This document shows positions 6,683 to 12,318 of a DNA stretch of 12,318 nucleotides, piece by piece. The translations under genes were made by a program, and so were the position numbers. The notes beneath the pieces are model-generated. The model made no database searches. It had not been told where the DNA came from and worked only from the letters and a program-made list of their open reading frames with translations. Position 1 is the first letter of the stretch. Each line of letters opens with the position of its first letter. This DNA is from Oscillospiraceae bacterium (GTDB lineage: Bacteria; Bacillota; Clostridia; Oscillospirales; CAG-272), in assembly GCA_015063655.1 (NCBI GenBank), contig SVTU01000036.1, forward strand, positions 1 through 12,318. Direction: 5' to 3'.

Positions 6683-7183
6683 CTACGCTGTGACAAAGAT
6701 TTTGTGGCTGCTCACACCGTATGCGGCACTCACAAGGGATATGATGCGTCCGCAGACCTCGGGGTCACGTCCTCCCTCGCACACGATGCCGATCCCCGTG
6801 ATGGTGGGGACGGAATAGCCAACAAGCAAGGGCTGCTCGGACGATCCGCTCCCCACCATCACGTATTCACTGCGGTAGCCCGACGTGCTGCTTTGCGCAT
6901 TAACCGCATATACGGCTGAGTATCCGCCCCCAAGCGTCACCACCACGTGCGTGCTTCCCGCTCCCGTCACCGAGGCGCACAGCTCCTCGATCTCCTCACA
7001 CACCCGTTGCTCGTAAGCCTCCACATCGTGAGGCACCTCCTCGGGCGTGGGTGCGGCGTTTGCCTCTGTGCTGTCCCTTGCCTGTGTTTTCCCCACAAGC
7101 AGCAACAGCATACCGACAAGCCCGATCAGCACAATGAGAATGAGGCGTCCTCTTCCCGTTTTCTTCTCTGCTCTTTCTTCCAT
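6683..7183 (-). CDS. spoIIIAG: Stage III sporulation protein AG (SpoIIIAG)
   Basis: A 166-residue protein with a basic N-terminus, one membrane helix at about 14-31, and an outer domain. The outer part has the SpoIIIAG ring-building motif split by an insertion: an alpha helix near 55-70, the strand H-V-V-V-T-L near 79-84, a Ser/Gly-rich insertion near 96-118, then G-I-G-I-V-C-E-G-G at about 130-138 and the closing helix and strand. In B. subtilis this protein forms a large ring in the space between mother cell and forespore. The B. subtilis protein is about 229 residues, so this one has a short insertion and linker. The ATG at 7183 is 7 bases after the spoIIIAF stop. The ribosome binding site TAGGTGAG contains that stop, so translation is probably coupled. 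Confidence 0.92.
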   Translation of the reverse strand: MEERAEKKTGRGRLILIVLIGLVGMLLLLVGKTQARDSTEANAAPTPEEVPHDVEAYEQRVCEEIEELCASVTGAGSTHVVVTLGGGYSAVYAVNAQSSTSGYRSEYVMVGSGSSEQPLLVGYSVPTITGIGIVCEGGRDPEVCGRIISLVSAAYGVSSHKIFVTA

Positions 7184-7190
7184 ATCTCAC

Positions 7191-7646
7191 CTATTCGTAT
7201 ATGATCTCGCACACGCAATCCAGCCGCTCCGTCACATATGTCTGTATGGCACGGGGGTCGGCGGCGATCCCCTTCCCCGACAGCGTGACGTAAACGTTCA
7301 CGCTGTCTGTCCGCCGCAAGGTGACCGAAAGCTCCTCCTCACTAAGCTTTAGCGCTTGGCAAAGCTCCCGCTGGAGGATCTCTGACACCGTGCTTTCCTC
7401 TAATGCATTCATTTCCATTTGGAATTTCTCCTCATATTCCTCGCTGTCCGCCGCCGCAGCATCAATCAGACCATTCCACCATTCGATACCCGACACAAGC
7501 TTTCCGAGCGGCATCATGCATACGCAAAGGATGCATAGTCCACTCACAAATCTCACCAAGCGACCCGTGCCGTCCTCGGGCGACAGCACGTCGCACACCC
7601 CGCACAAAAGCGAGATGGCAACAAGCCCCAGCATATACCCTTGCAT
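7191..7646 (-). CDS. spoIIIAF: Stage III sporulation protein AF (SpoIIIAF)
   Basis: A 151-residue protein with two N-terminal membrane helices (about 4-20 and 29-50), the second ending in the family-typical M-M-P-L-G. A charged coiled region at about 65-95 is followed by a C-terminal ring-building-like domain with the strand V-N-V-Y-V-T-L near 115-121. It is a mother-cell membrane component of the SpoIIIA-SpoIIQ channel. The ATG at 7646 lies 3 bases after the TGA of spoIIIAE, and GGGGTGA overlaps that stop as ribosome binding site. It sits between spoIIIAE and spoIIIAG, in the conserved gene order. Confidence 0.92.
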   Translation of the reverse strand: MQGYMLGLVAISLLCGVCDVLSPEDGTGRLVRFVSGLCILCVCMMPLGKLVSGIEWWNGLIDAAAADSEEYEEKFQMEMNALEESTVSEILQRELCQALKLSEEELSVTLRRTDSVNVYVTLSGKGIAADPRAIQTYVTERLDCVCEIIYE

Positions 7647-7649
7647 AGC

Positions 7650-8777
7650 TCACCCCGCCATGGCCACAGCCGTTTTGACGAACAGCACCAGGGCGAGAAT
7701 AAACATCACCGAGGTCATCGCCACAGCACCGACAAGATTGCCCCAAACACTTCCCATATCCTCAAGCAGGCCCGCCTCTCTGTCACAGCCCAGCACCTGC
7801 GCCACGCTTGTTGACACAAGGAATGCAGTTCTCACCAATAGCAGCTCGGCAAGCAGAGGGAGTGTGAGCAAAAGCACACCGATCACACCTGCATATCCCG
7901 TGACCTGCTTGAGATATCCCACGCCTGCGCCCACCGTGCGCAGGGTGTCTCCCACCGAGCCGCCCACAGTGGGGATCATAGAGGCCGATAGGTGCTTGGC
8001 CGCCCGTGCCGCCACCGAATCCGCCGCCGAGGAAAGCGAGGTCTGTGCCCCAAGCACAAAGACAAGCACGGTCATCACAAGCCCCATCAAAAAAATGTAT
8101 ATCCTCTTGATAGCCTTTCCGAGCTTCCCCATATGAACGTGAGGGTTGACCGCACCGATGAGGGCAAATCCTGCCTCAGCCGAGCAAACGGGGACGACTG
8201 CCGAGGCGCACAGCCATTGGCATACGCCAAGAAAGGCATACAGAGCGGCAGAGGACGCACCTGCCGTTCCCACGTTGCCCCCCATAACGTAGATCGCCCC
8301 CGTCACGGGGATCATAGCCCCCATGAGAGAAAGGAGCTGTTCAAAATAATGGACGACCGACGACAGATGCCTTTGCAGGGGAAGCAAAACGGCAGCAAAG
8401 ACGGCACACGAGGAGCAAAAGCTCATCACGCCCGCCATAGCCCCCATGCCAAGCCCGTACCGCATCTGCTCCATCAGAGCGCACAGCACAAGAACCGTAC
8501 ACAGAGAACCGAGCAAAGGCAAGGCCTTGACGCACCCAACGCCAAGCACGTCCCCTATCACGCGGAGCACGTTCTCCACCTGAAGCCATGCGCTGACCGA
8601 TTCGCCAAGAGATTGGGCATCGGTCGCCTCCGCTAAGCCCTCCATACCCTCTTCTACCTCAGCGGGCATGGCATCGAGAAGCGCCTGCCATTCTGATGGA
8701 AGCTCTGTTGCCAAGCCCTGTATCTCTCCCGCCCCCAGCAACAGCAAGACCGATAAACATGCAAACAGCCACCGCAT
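7650..8777 (-). CDS. spoIIIAE: Stage III sporulation protein AE (SpoIIIAE)
   Basis: A 375-residue membrane protein. The N-terminus (about 1-23) looks like a cleavable signal peptide. A hydrophilic external segment follows to about 75, then roughly six to seven membrane helices fill the rest, ending at the very C-terminus. Recognisable conserved stretches include I-P-V-T-G-A near 155-160, the T-S-L-S-S-A-A-D-S region near 247-255 and S-M-I-P-T-V-G-G near 268-275. SpoIIIAE is thought to be the multi-pass core of the mother-cell export channel. The ATG at 8777 is 3 bases after the TAG of spoIIIAD, and GGGGTAG supplies a ribosome binding site overlapping that stop. Length is near the family norm of just under 400. 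Confidence 0.94.
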   Translation of the reverse strand: MRWLFACLSVLLLLGAGEIQGLATELPSEWQALLDAMPAEVEEGMEGLAEATDAQSLGESVSAWLQVENVLRVIGDVLGVGCVKALPLLGSLCTVLVLCALMEQMRYGLGMGAMAGVMSFCSSCAVFAAVLLPLQRHLSSVVHYFEQLLSLMGAMIPVTGAIYVMGGNVGTAGASSAALYAFLGVCQWLCASAVVPVCSAEAGFALIGAVNPHVHMGKLGKAIKRIYIFLMGLVMTVLVFVLGAQTSLSSAADSVAARAAKHLSASMIPTVGGSVGDTLRTVGAGVGYLKQVTGYAGVIGVLLLTLPLLAELLLVRTAFLVSTSVAQVLGCDREAGLLEDMGSVWGNLVGAVAMTSVMFILALVLFVKTAVAMAG

Positions 8778-8780
8778 ACG

Positions 8781-9173
8781 CTACCCCATATCCGACAGTG
8801 TCGAGGCAAAGGACAAAATGTCCTTCATCAGAGGGAGGCACAAAAGAAGAATGGCGATTTTGCCGCCCATCTCCACGCCGTACGCCATGCCCCCCTCTCC
8901 GCAGTCCTGACAAACGGCTGTGCATAGCTTTGTCAGCAGGGCGATGCCGAGGGCTCTTAGCACGGTGGCGGCGTAGCGATCCATACCGTGATCAACGGCC
9001 GTCTCCTTCACCGAGGCGAGCAGCGGCTCGGCCATGAGTATCACCGAGGCGGCCGACACCGCAAGCACCGCCAAGCGAATGGCAAAGGCATATTCCGTAT
9101 GCAAGGCACGCAAGATCAATGTGGCCGCACAGCCAAGCACGGTCAAGCCGCCAATGCGAAACAGCTCCCCCAT
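8781..9173 (-). CDS. spoIIIAD: Stage III sporulation protein AD (SpoIIIAD)
   Basis: A 130-residue membrane protein with three to four hydrophobic helices. The central A-L-G-I-A-L-L-T-K-L-C and C-Q-D-C-G-E-G-G motif (about 75-93) is a SpoIIIAD hallmark. The frame is open upstream to a TTG at 9206, but that would overlap spoIIIAC. The ATG at 9173 gives the family length and lies one base after the spoIIIAC TAA stop. No good ribosome binding site precedes it, so translation almost certainly depends on ribosomes finishing spoIIIAC. SpoIIIAC and SpoIIIAD are related small membrane proteins of the channel base. Confidence 0.92.
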   Translation of the reverse strand: MGELFRIGGLTVLGCAATLILRALHTEYAFAIRLAVLAVSAASVILMAEPLLASVKETAVDHGMDRYAATVLRALGIALLTKLCTAVCQDCGEGGMAYGVEMGGKIAILLLCLPLMKDILSFASTLSDMG

Positions 9174-9174
9174 C

Positions 9175-9369
9175 TTAAAAGCCAAATACCGTCTGCACGG
9201 TATCAAACAGTGTACCGATCTCTTGGATCAGCATCAGCATCACGATCACAATGCCCGCCACGCCCAGCATCATGGCCTGCTCGTCCCTTCCCGACTTATT
9301 CAATATTGCCGTCGCCGCAGACAAAAGGATCCCCACGCCGACAATCTTCAAAATAAGCCCCACATCCAT
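9175..9369 (-). CDS. spoIIIAC: Stage III sporulation protein AC (SpoIIIAC)
   Basis: A small, 64-residue membrane protein with two helices (about 4-21 and 32-50) and a connecting N-K-S-G-R-D-E-Q-A-M motif that is highly conserved in SpoIIIAC. The ATG at 9369 is preceded by AAAGGA with 6 bases of spacing. An in-frame start at 9468 would add 33 hydrophilic residues not found in the family and overlap spoIIIAB, so it is rejected. The gene follows spoIIIAB after a 56-base gap with a hairpin, and runs into spoIIIAD with one base between. Confidence 0.92.
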   Translation of the reverse strand: MDVGLILKIVGVGILLSAATAILNKSGRDEQAMMLGVAGIVIVMLMLIQEIGTLFDTVQTVFGF

Positions 9370-9394
9370 TGCGTATCCTTTCCCTACACAAGGG

Positions 9395-9415
9395 CGAAGC
9401 CATACGGCGGCTTCG
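9395..9415 (-). repeat. Hairpin between spoIIIAB and spoIIIAC
   Basis: CGAAGCC and GGCTTCG form a perfect 7-bp GC-rich stem with a 7-base loop in the short gap before the spoIIIAC ribosome binding site. No T-tract follows. It could be an RNA processing or stability element that sets spoIIIAC/AD dosage; this is inference. Confidence 0.4.
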
Positions 9416-9425
9416 TCTCTTGCTG

Positions 9426-9905
9426 TTATATCAACAAAATGATCAGTGCCAGCGCTCCGCACACACACAGCGTGGCATTTTTCTTTTTTTCCGCCGACAA
9501 GCGCCCCGCCATATGCTCAGCTATGCGTTGCATCCGCTCAATATAAAAATCGCATTCCTTAAGCTGCTCATCCCGATAGCCCCGCCCGAAGGACGAAACA
9601 AAGCCCTCGGCCTCGGCCTGTAGCTCCGAGGAAAGAAAGCGTGTCCCCCTCACAAGCTCGCCAAGGCTGACGGGAGGCGACGGGTGCGCATAGCCTAAGC
9701 CTATTAGCTGTTCCCTCGTCAGACGGGCGCAAATATCACCCTGCGGCATCGCATAGCAGTCCACAAGCATGCGTATCTGCCTCACGCTCTCCGTCCAACT
9801 CACAGCCTGCGCATGCCTCTGCCCGAGACGGCGATTGAGCAAAAACGCCAGCAAAATACCGCTAACGAGCAGAAGGATGCCGCCCGCAAGCCTTCCATAG
9901 ATCAT
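9426..9905 (-). CDS. spoIIIAB: Stage III sporulation protein AB (SpoIIIAB)
   Basis: A 159-residue protein with an N-terminal membrane helix (about 6-24), a long helical hydrophilic middle and a C-terminal hydrophobic helix (about 145-159). The segment C-Y-A-M-P-Q-G-D-I near 50-58 matches the place where the family has a conserved Pro/Leu turn. The motif E-C-D-F-Y-I-E-R near 117-124 is also in place. The fold resembles GspF of type II secretion, and the protein is thought to sit at the channel base with the SpoIIIAA ATPase. The ATG at 9905 overlaps the end of spoIIIAA by 44 bases and has GGGAGAGG upstream. The hydrophobic start right after the Met fits family members. Confidence 0.88.
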   Translation of the reverse strand: MIYGRLAGGILLLVSGILLAFLLNRRLGQRHAQAVSWTESVRQIRMLVDCYAMPQGDICARLTREQLIGLGYAHPSPPVSLGELVRGTRFLSSELQAEAEGFVSSFGRGYRDEQLKECDFYIERMQRIAEHMAGRLSAEKKKNATLCVCGALALIILLI

Positions 9906-10800
9906 CCGCCCTCTCCCAATCCGTTATCTCATACTGATACTCACAAGCCCCCTTCGGGCGTCGAATGCCCACGTAGGCATCAAAAACGTGTGCCTTATGA
10001 AGCTCCCCGAAGAACGGCTTTTTGAGCAGACCGCCAACGTCCGCGGCATGTGCGGTGGCAAGCAGGCGCACGCCCGAGCTTTGCATGCTGAGGATAGCCC
10101 CCGCCTCCTCACCCGAGCCGATCTCATCACACACGATCAGATCAGCCCCCATGGTACGGGTGGCGATCTCCATGCCAAGCCCACGGGGATAGCCCGAAAA
10201 TATATCCAGCATCAGCTCCTTGCCCTCCATCATCGGGCCGAGCTCGCCCCGGCTGTCGATGACACATACACGCAGGGCGTTCTGCCCCGAAGACAGGCGC
10301 ATCGTTACCGCACGCAGCAGGGTTGTCTTGCCAACCCCCGGGGGAGCGTAGATCAAAAGACCGTTCTCGCACCGACGTAAGCGTTCCGCCACCGAAGCCC
10401 CCACCGTGCGCAAGGCACACGGCAGACGAATGTTGAGTGCCGATACGTCATAAATTCCCACAAGGGAATTGCCCTCGCAGGCAGCTCTGCCGCATACACC
10501 CACACGAATACCGCCTGCCAGCGTCACAAAGCCGTTGTTGACGGTGGAGCGGTAGGCATAGAGAGAATCGTCACACATCCGTGTCAGAATGCCGCTCATC
10601 TCCTCGCCCGACAGCACCGTGTGCAGACGTCGGTTGCCCTCGGCCAAAGTCAAGTATACGTGTCGGTCACGCCGAAGCCTGATCTCCTCTATGCCGTAGC
10701 AGTCAAGCGAACGAAGCTCGGCACTAAGACGCCCGGGAAGTATATTCAAAACCGTGGGTGGGACACACGCCCTCTCCGTCCGTCCGATCACCGTTGCCAT
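9862..10800 (-). CDS. spoIIIAA: Stage III sporulation protein AA, channel ATPase (SpoIIIAA)
   Basis: A 312-residue cytoplasmic ATPase (B. subtilis protein about 307). It has a G-G-I-R-V-G-V-C-G-R motif at about 96-105, Walker A P-P-G-V-G-K-T-T at 153-160, D-S-R-G-E at 182-186, R-T-M at 215-217, Walker B L-I-V-C-D-E-I-G at 221-228 and a final T-A-H-A sensor near 249-252. It belongs to the secretion-ATPase-like group and probably powers assembly of, or transport through, the SpoIIIA-SpoIIQ channel from the mother-cell side. The ATG at 10800 follows GGGAGGGAG. It is the first gene of the eight-gene operon, with sigmaE-like elements upstream. Its 3' end overlaps spoIIIAB. Confidence 0.95.
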   Translation of the reverse strand: MATVIGRTERACVPPTVLNILPGRLSAELRSLDCYGIEEIRLRRDRHVYLTLAEGNRRLHTVLSGEEMSGILTRMCDDSLYAYRSTVNNGFVTLAGGIRVGVCGRAACEGNSLVGIYDVSALNIRLPCALRTVGASVAERLRRCENGLLIYAPPGVGKTTLLRAVTMRLSSGQNALRVCVIDSRGELGPMMEGKELMLDIFSGYPRGLGMEIATRTMGADLIVCDEIGSGEEAGAILSMQSSGVRLLATAHAADVGGLLKKPFFGELHKAHVFDAYVGIRRPKGACEYQYEITDWERADDLWKACGRHPSAR

Positions 10801-10829
10801 ACGCTCCCTCCCTGTCCGATTTCTGTTTT

Positions 10830-10837
10830 AGTGTATG
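10830..10837 (-). promoter_or_regulatory. SigmaE-like -10 element close to spoIIIAA
   Basis: CATACACT on the minus strand fits the sigmaE -10 consensus CATACAMT at all eight positions, about 29 bases before the ATG. No good -35 is present at 13-15 bases; the best reads TTCTACG. It may be a weak or accidental second site. With the next two bases it also fits the sigmaK pattern CATA-N3-TA. Confidence 0.35.
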
Positions 10838-10873
10838 CTTGTTCGGTTGTCCGTAGAACGGAATTTGGAAAAT

Positions 10874-10904
10874 ATTGTATGCTCAGTATATTACTGTAAA
10901 ATTC
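10874..10904 (-). promoter_or_regulatory. Candidate sigmaE promoter of the spoIIIA operon
   Basis: CATACAAT (10874-10881) is a perfect sigmaE -10 on the minus strand. GAATTTT (10898-10904) matches the -35 consensus at six of seven positions, but the spacing is 16 rather than the usual 14. The start would be near 10867, leaving a leader of about 66 bases. SigmaE control is expected because spoIIIA is a mother-cell operon in known spore formers. Confidence 0.55.
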
Positions 10905-10990
10905 GACTACATAATGAGAAAAAAGAGTGCTTTCGTCACAATATATAGTATTAATTTAAAAATTATTCATATTTATTTAATAATATGTTC

Positions 10991-11019
10991 TTGCATATTG
11001 TATATATATATGGTACAAT
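10991..11019 (+). promoter_or_regulatory. Extended -10 promoter of the membrane-anchored propeller gene
   Basis: TTGCAT (10991-10996) and TACAAT (11014-11019) are 17 bases apart, with a TGG just before the -10 (extended -10 type). The surrounding AT-rich DNA, including long A/T runs at 10955-10985, could act as an UP element. The start would be near 11026, about 28 bases before the ATG. Confidence 0.6.
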
Positions 11020-11053
11020 AAATTGATTAAATTTATGACCCGGAGGTTTACAC

Positions 11054-12318
11054 ATGCTTCATCATAAAAAACTTCAACCTTCGCTGGCAGGCGCAGGGTA
11101 CTCCGCCAACTATCGCACCGTAGGCCGTCGCTACGAGGGGGCTTCCTTCTATGCGGCAAACGAGGAAACGGATAGCTTTGGAACGTACGAGGACGAATCC
11201 TTCCGCCAAAAGCCCAAGGCTCGCCCGCAGCCGAAGAAGCCCGCAAGCAAAAAGAAGCAGATCAACCCAAAGTCGCTGATCATTATGGCAGCGTCTCTTG
11301 TGGCTGTGATCCTGCTGATCATTGTGATCGTGGCCGTTGCTTCCTCTTCCGGCAAGGACATCAAGTATGAGAACAACTCCTTCGTGTCCTACTGTCTGGT
11401 AGACGGAACGTATCAGGTTGCCATGAACGGCAAGGCCGTTGGTACGCCCTTCTCCAATCCGATCACGCTGACCGAAAGTGCGGACAAGTCCTTCGCTTAC
11501 GTTGAAGAGGAGACCACCGATGGCATCAACGTCTACATACTGAAGGACAACAAGCTGGAAAGCATCGTGGACAAGCCCGTTACCAAGGTTCTGGCTCGTG
11601 CCGATCTGGTTCCCGGTGTGGTTTGCAGCACCGTGTCCACCACCGCTTCTGCCGATGACGTGATCTACCTTTACACCGAGAACAACTTTGAGCGTATCGT
11701 CAGAGATGCTACGGCAACGGATTTTGTGATCTCCCCCGATGCCGAGGCTGTTGCCTACACGGTCGTCAACAAGGACGATCCCTCCACCACCATTCTGTAT
11801 TTGTTCCGTGACGGCATTCCCGTCCGCTACATCACCAACATGACGCCCGAGTTCCTTTCGAACGACGGTAAGTTCCTGTACGCCTCCTGCATCTCCTCTG
11901 CCGACGGCATCAGCAGAATGCTCTACGTGCTCACCTCCGAGAAGTCGGACGGTCGTCAGAAGATCTGCGAGACGGGCTTTGACTCCATTCTCTATGAGAA
12001 CACCAAGGGCAATGAGATCATCTACTGCACAGGCAACGCCGAGACCGGCTATATGTCCTTCATCTACCGCATCGGCGAGGACGAGCCCATTCAGATCGGA
12101 GCGGGCAAATGCGAGCCTCTGCTGGCCGACCATTCCATCGTTCGCCTGGCGGCTCTCAACAACATCGTGGTTGAAAACAAGCTGGTCAACACGCAGAACA
12201 AGGCCTCCGCTACCTACCGCATCAATAAGAAGTACAAGGCAGAGCCTATTGCGGGTGTCAACGGTCAGCTTTCTCCCAACGGCAAGACCTTCTACTACCT
12301 GTCGGGTGCTAACGGAGA
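11054..12318 (+). CDS. Membrane-anchored protein with TolB/PD40-like repeats (partial, C-terminus outside window)
   Basis: 421 codons are present and the frame runs out of the window. Residues 1-73 are a basic, Lys/Pro-rich cytoplasmic tail, 74-97 a single membrane helix, and the rest is predicted to be outside. The outer part carries repeated turns of the form S-P/N-D/N-G/A followed by strands: I-S-P-D-A-E-A-V-A-Y near 226-235, L-S-N-D-G-K-F-L-Y near 268-276, and L-S-P-N-G-K-T-F-Y-Y near 406-415. These are typical of TolB/PD40-type beta-propeller blades. Function is unknown; such proteins can be sensors, scaffolds or cell-envelope factors. The start is supported by GGAGG 7 bases upstream. 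It is divergent from spoIIIA but has a vegetative-type promoter, so it is probably not part of the sporulation operon. Confidence 0.8.
   Translation, partial: MLHHKKLQPSLAGAGYSANYRTVGRRYEGASFYAANEETDSFGTYEDESFRQKPKARPQPKKPASKKKQINPKSLIIMAASLVAVILLIIVIVAVASSSGKDIKYENNSFVSYCLVDGTYQVAMNGKAVGTPFSNPITLTESADKSFAYVEEETTDGINVYILKDNKLESIVDKPVTKVLARADLVPGVVCSTVSTTASADDVIYLYTENNFERIVRDATATDFVISPDAEAVAYTVVNKDDPSTTILYLFRDGIPVRYITNMTPEFLSNDGKFLYASCISSADGISRMLYVLTSEKSDGRQKICETGFDSILYENTKGNEIIYCTGNAETGYMSFIYRIGEDEPIQIGAGKCEPLLADHSIVRLAALNNIVVENKLVNTQNKASATYRINKKYKAEPIAGVNGQLSPNGKTFYYLSGANG

Noticed and set aside
7321..8136. 271-codon plus-strand frame across spoIIIAF and spoIIIAE
   Set aside because: It is Ser/Thr/Pro-rich low-complexity translation opposite two well-supported genes.
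9174..9206. TTG start for spoIIIAD at 9206
   Set aside because: It lies inside spoIIIAC and adds 11 residues beyond the usual family length.
9370..9468. 33-residue N-terminal extension of SpoIIIAC
   Set aside because: It overlaps spoIIIAB and adds hydrophilic sequence foreign to the family; the ATG at 9369 has a good ribosome binding site.
11048..12133. 361-codon open frame on the minus strand under the propeller gene
   Set aside because: It is an antisense shadow with no recognisable motif. The plus frame has a promoter, ribosome binding site, membrane helix and repeats.

Overview
The window most likely comes from the chromosome of an endospore-forming Clostridia-type Firmicute of fairly high GC. 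It holds a complete eight-gene spoIIIA sporulation operon, strong GGAGG-type ribosome binding sites, tightly coupled genes, and coding DNA rich in G/C at third positions with AT-rich intergenic promoters. I cannot name a species. No RNA gene, insertion sequence, prophage or CRISPR array was seen. The largest gene-free gaps are 1423-1594, 4709-4913 and 10801-11053, all under 300 bases.

Left part (1-4708): a sugar-utilisation locus. An AraC-type regulator and a PHP-domain metallophosphoesterase (cut by the window edge) form a minus-strand operon. A GH2 beta-galactosidase is transcribed divergently. The short control region between them has a perfect-consensus promoter for the regulator (TTGACA, 17 bp, TGCTATAAT), a separate promoter for the galactosidase, and an imperfect inverted repeat whose ends are TTGACA boxes. 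The galactosidase gene ends in a long hairpin.

Middle part (4914-10800): all minus strand. In transcription order it reads spoIIIAA, AB, AC, AD, AE, AF, AG, AH, then a P-loop ATPase of two homologous halves. The eight SpoIIIA proteins form the mother-cell side of the channel (with forespore SpoIIQ) that keeps the engulfed forespore active. Stop codons and ribosome binding sites overlap repeatedly, so translation is probably coupled. SigmaE-like promoters are visible upstream of spoIIIAA and, with a very good -35 and exact 14-bp spacing, inside the operon just before spoIIIAH. The ATPase gene follows spoIIIAH with no clear terminator, and its second P-loop is degenerate.

Right part (11054-12318, continuing out of the window): a plus-strand gene with its own vegetative-type promoter. 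It encodes a membrane-anchored protein whose external part has TolB/PD40-like beta-propeller motifs.

Most of the window is recognisable biology. The points most worth checking are the degenerate tandem ATPase next to spoIIIA, the internal sigmaE-like promoter before spoIIIAH, and the divergent araC/lacZ control region.
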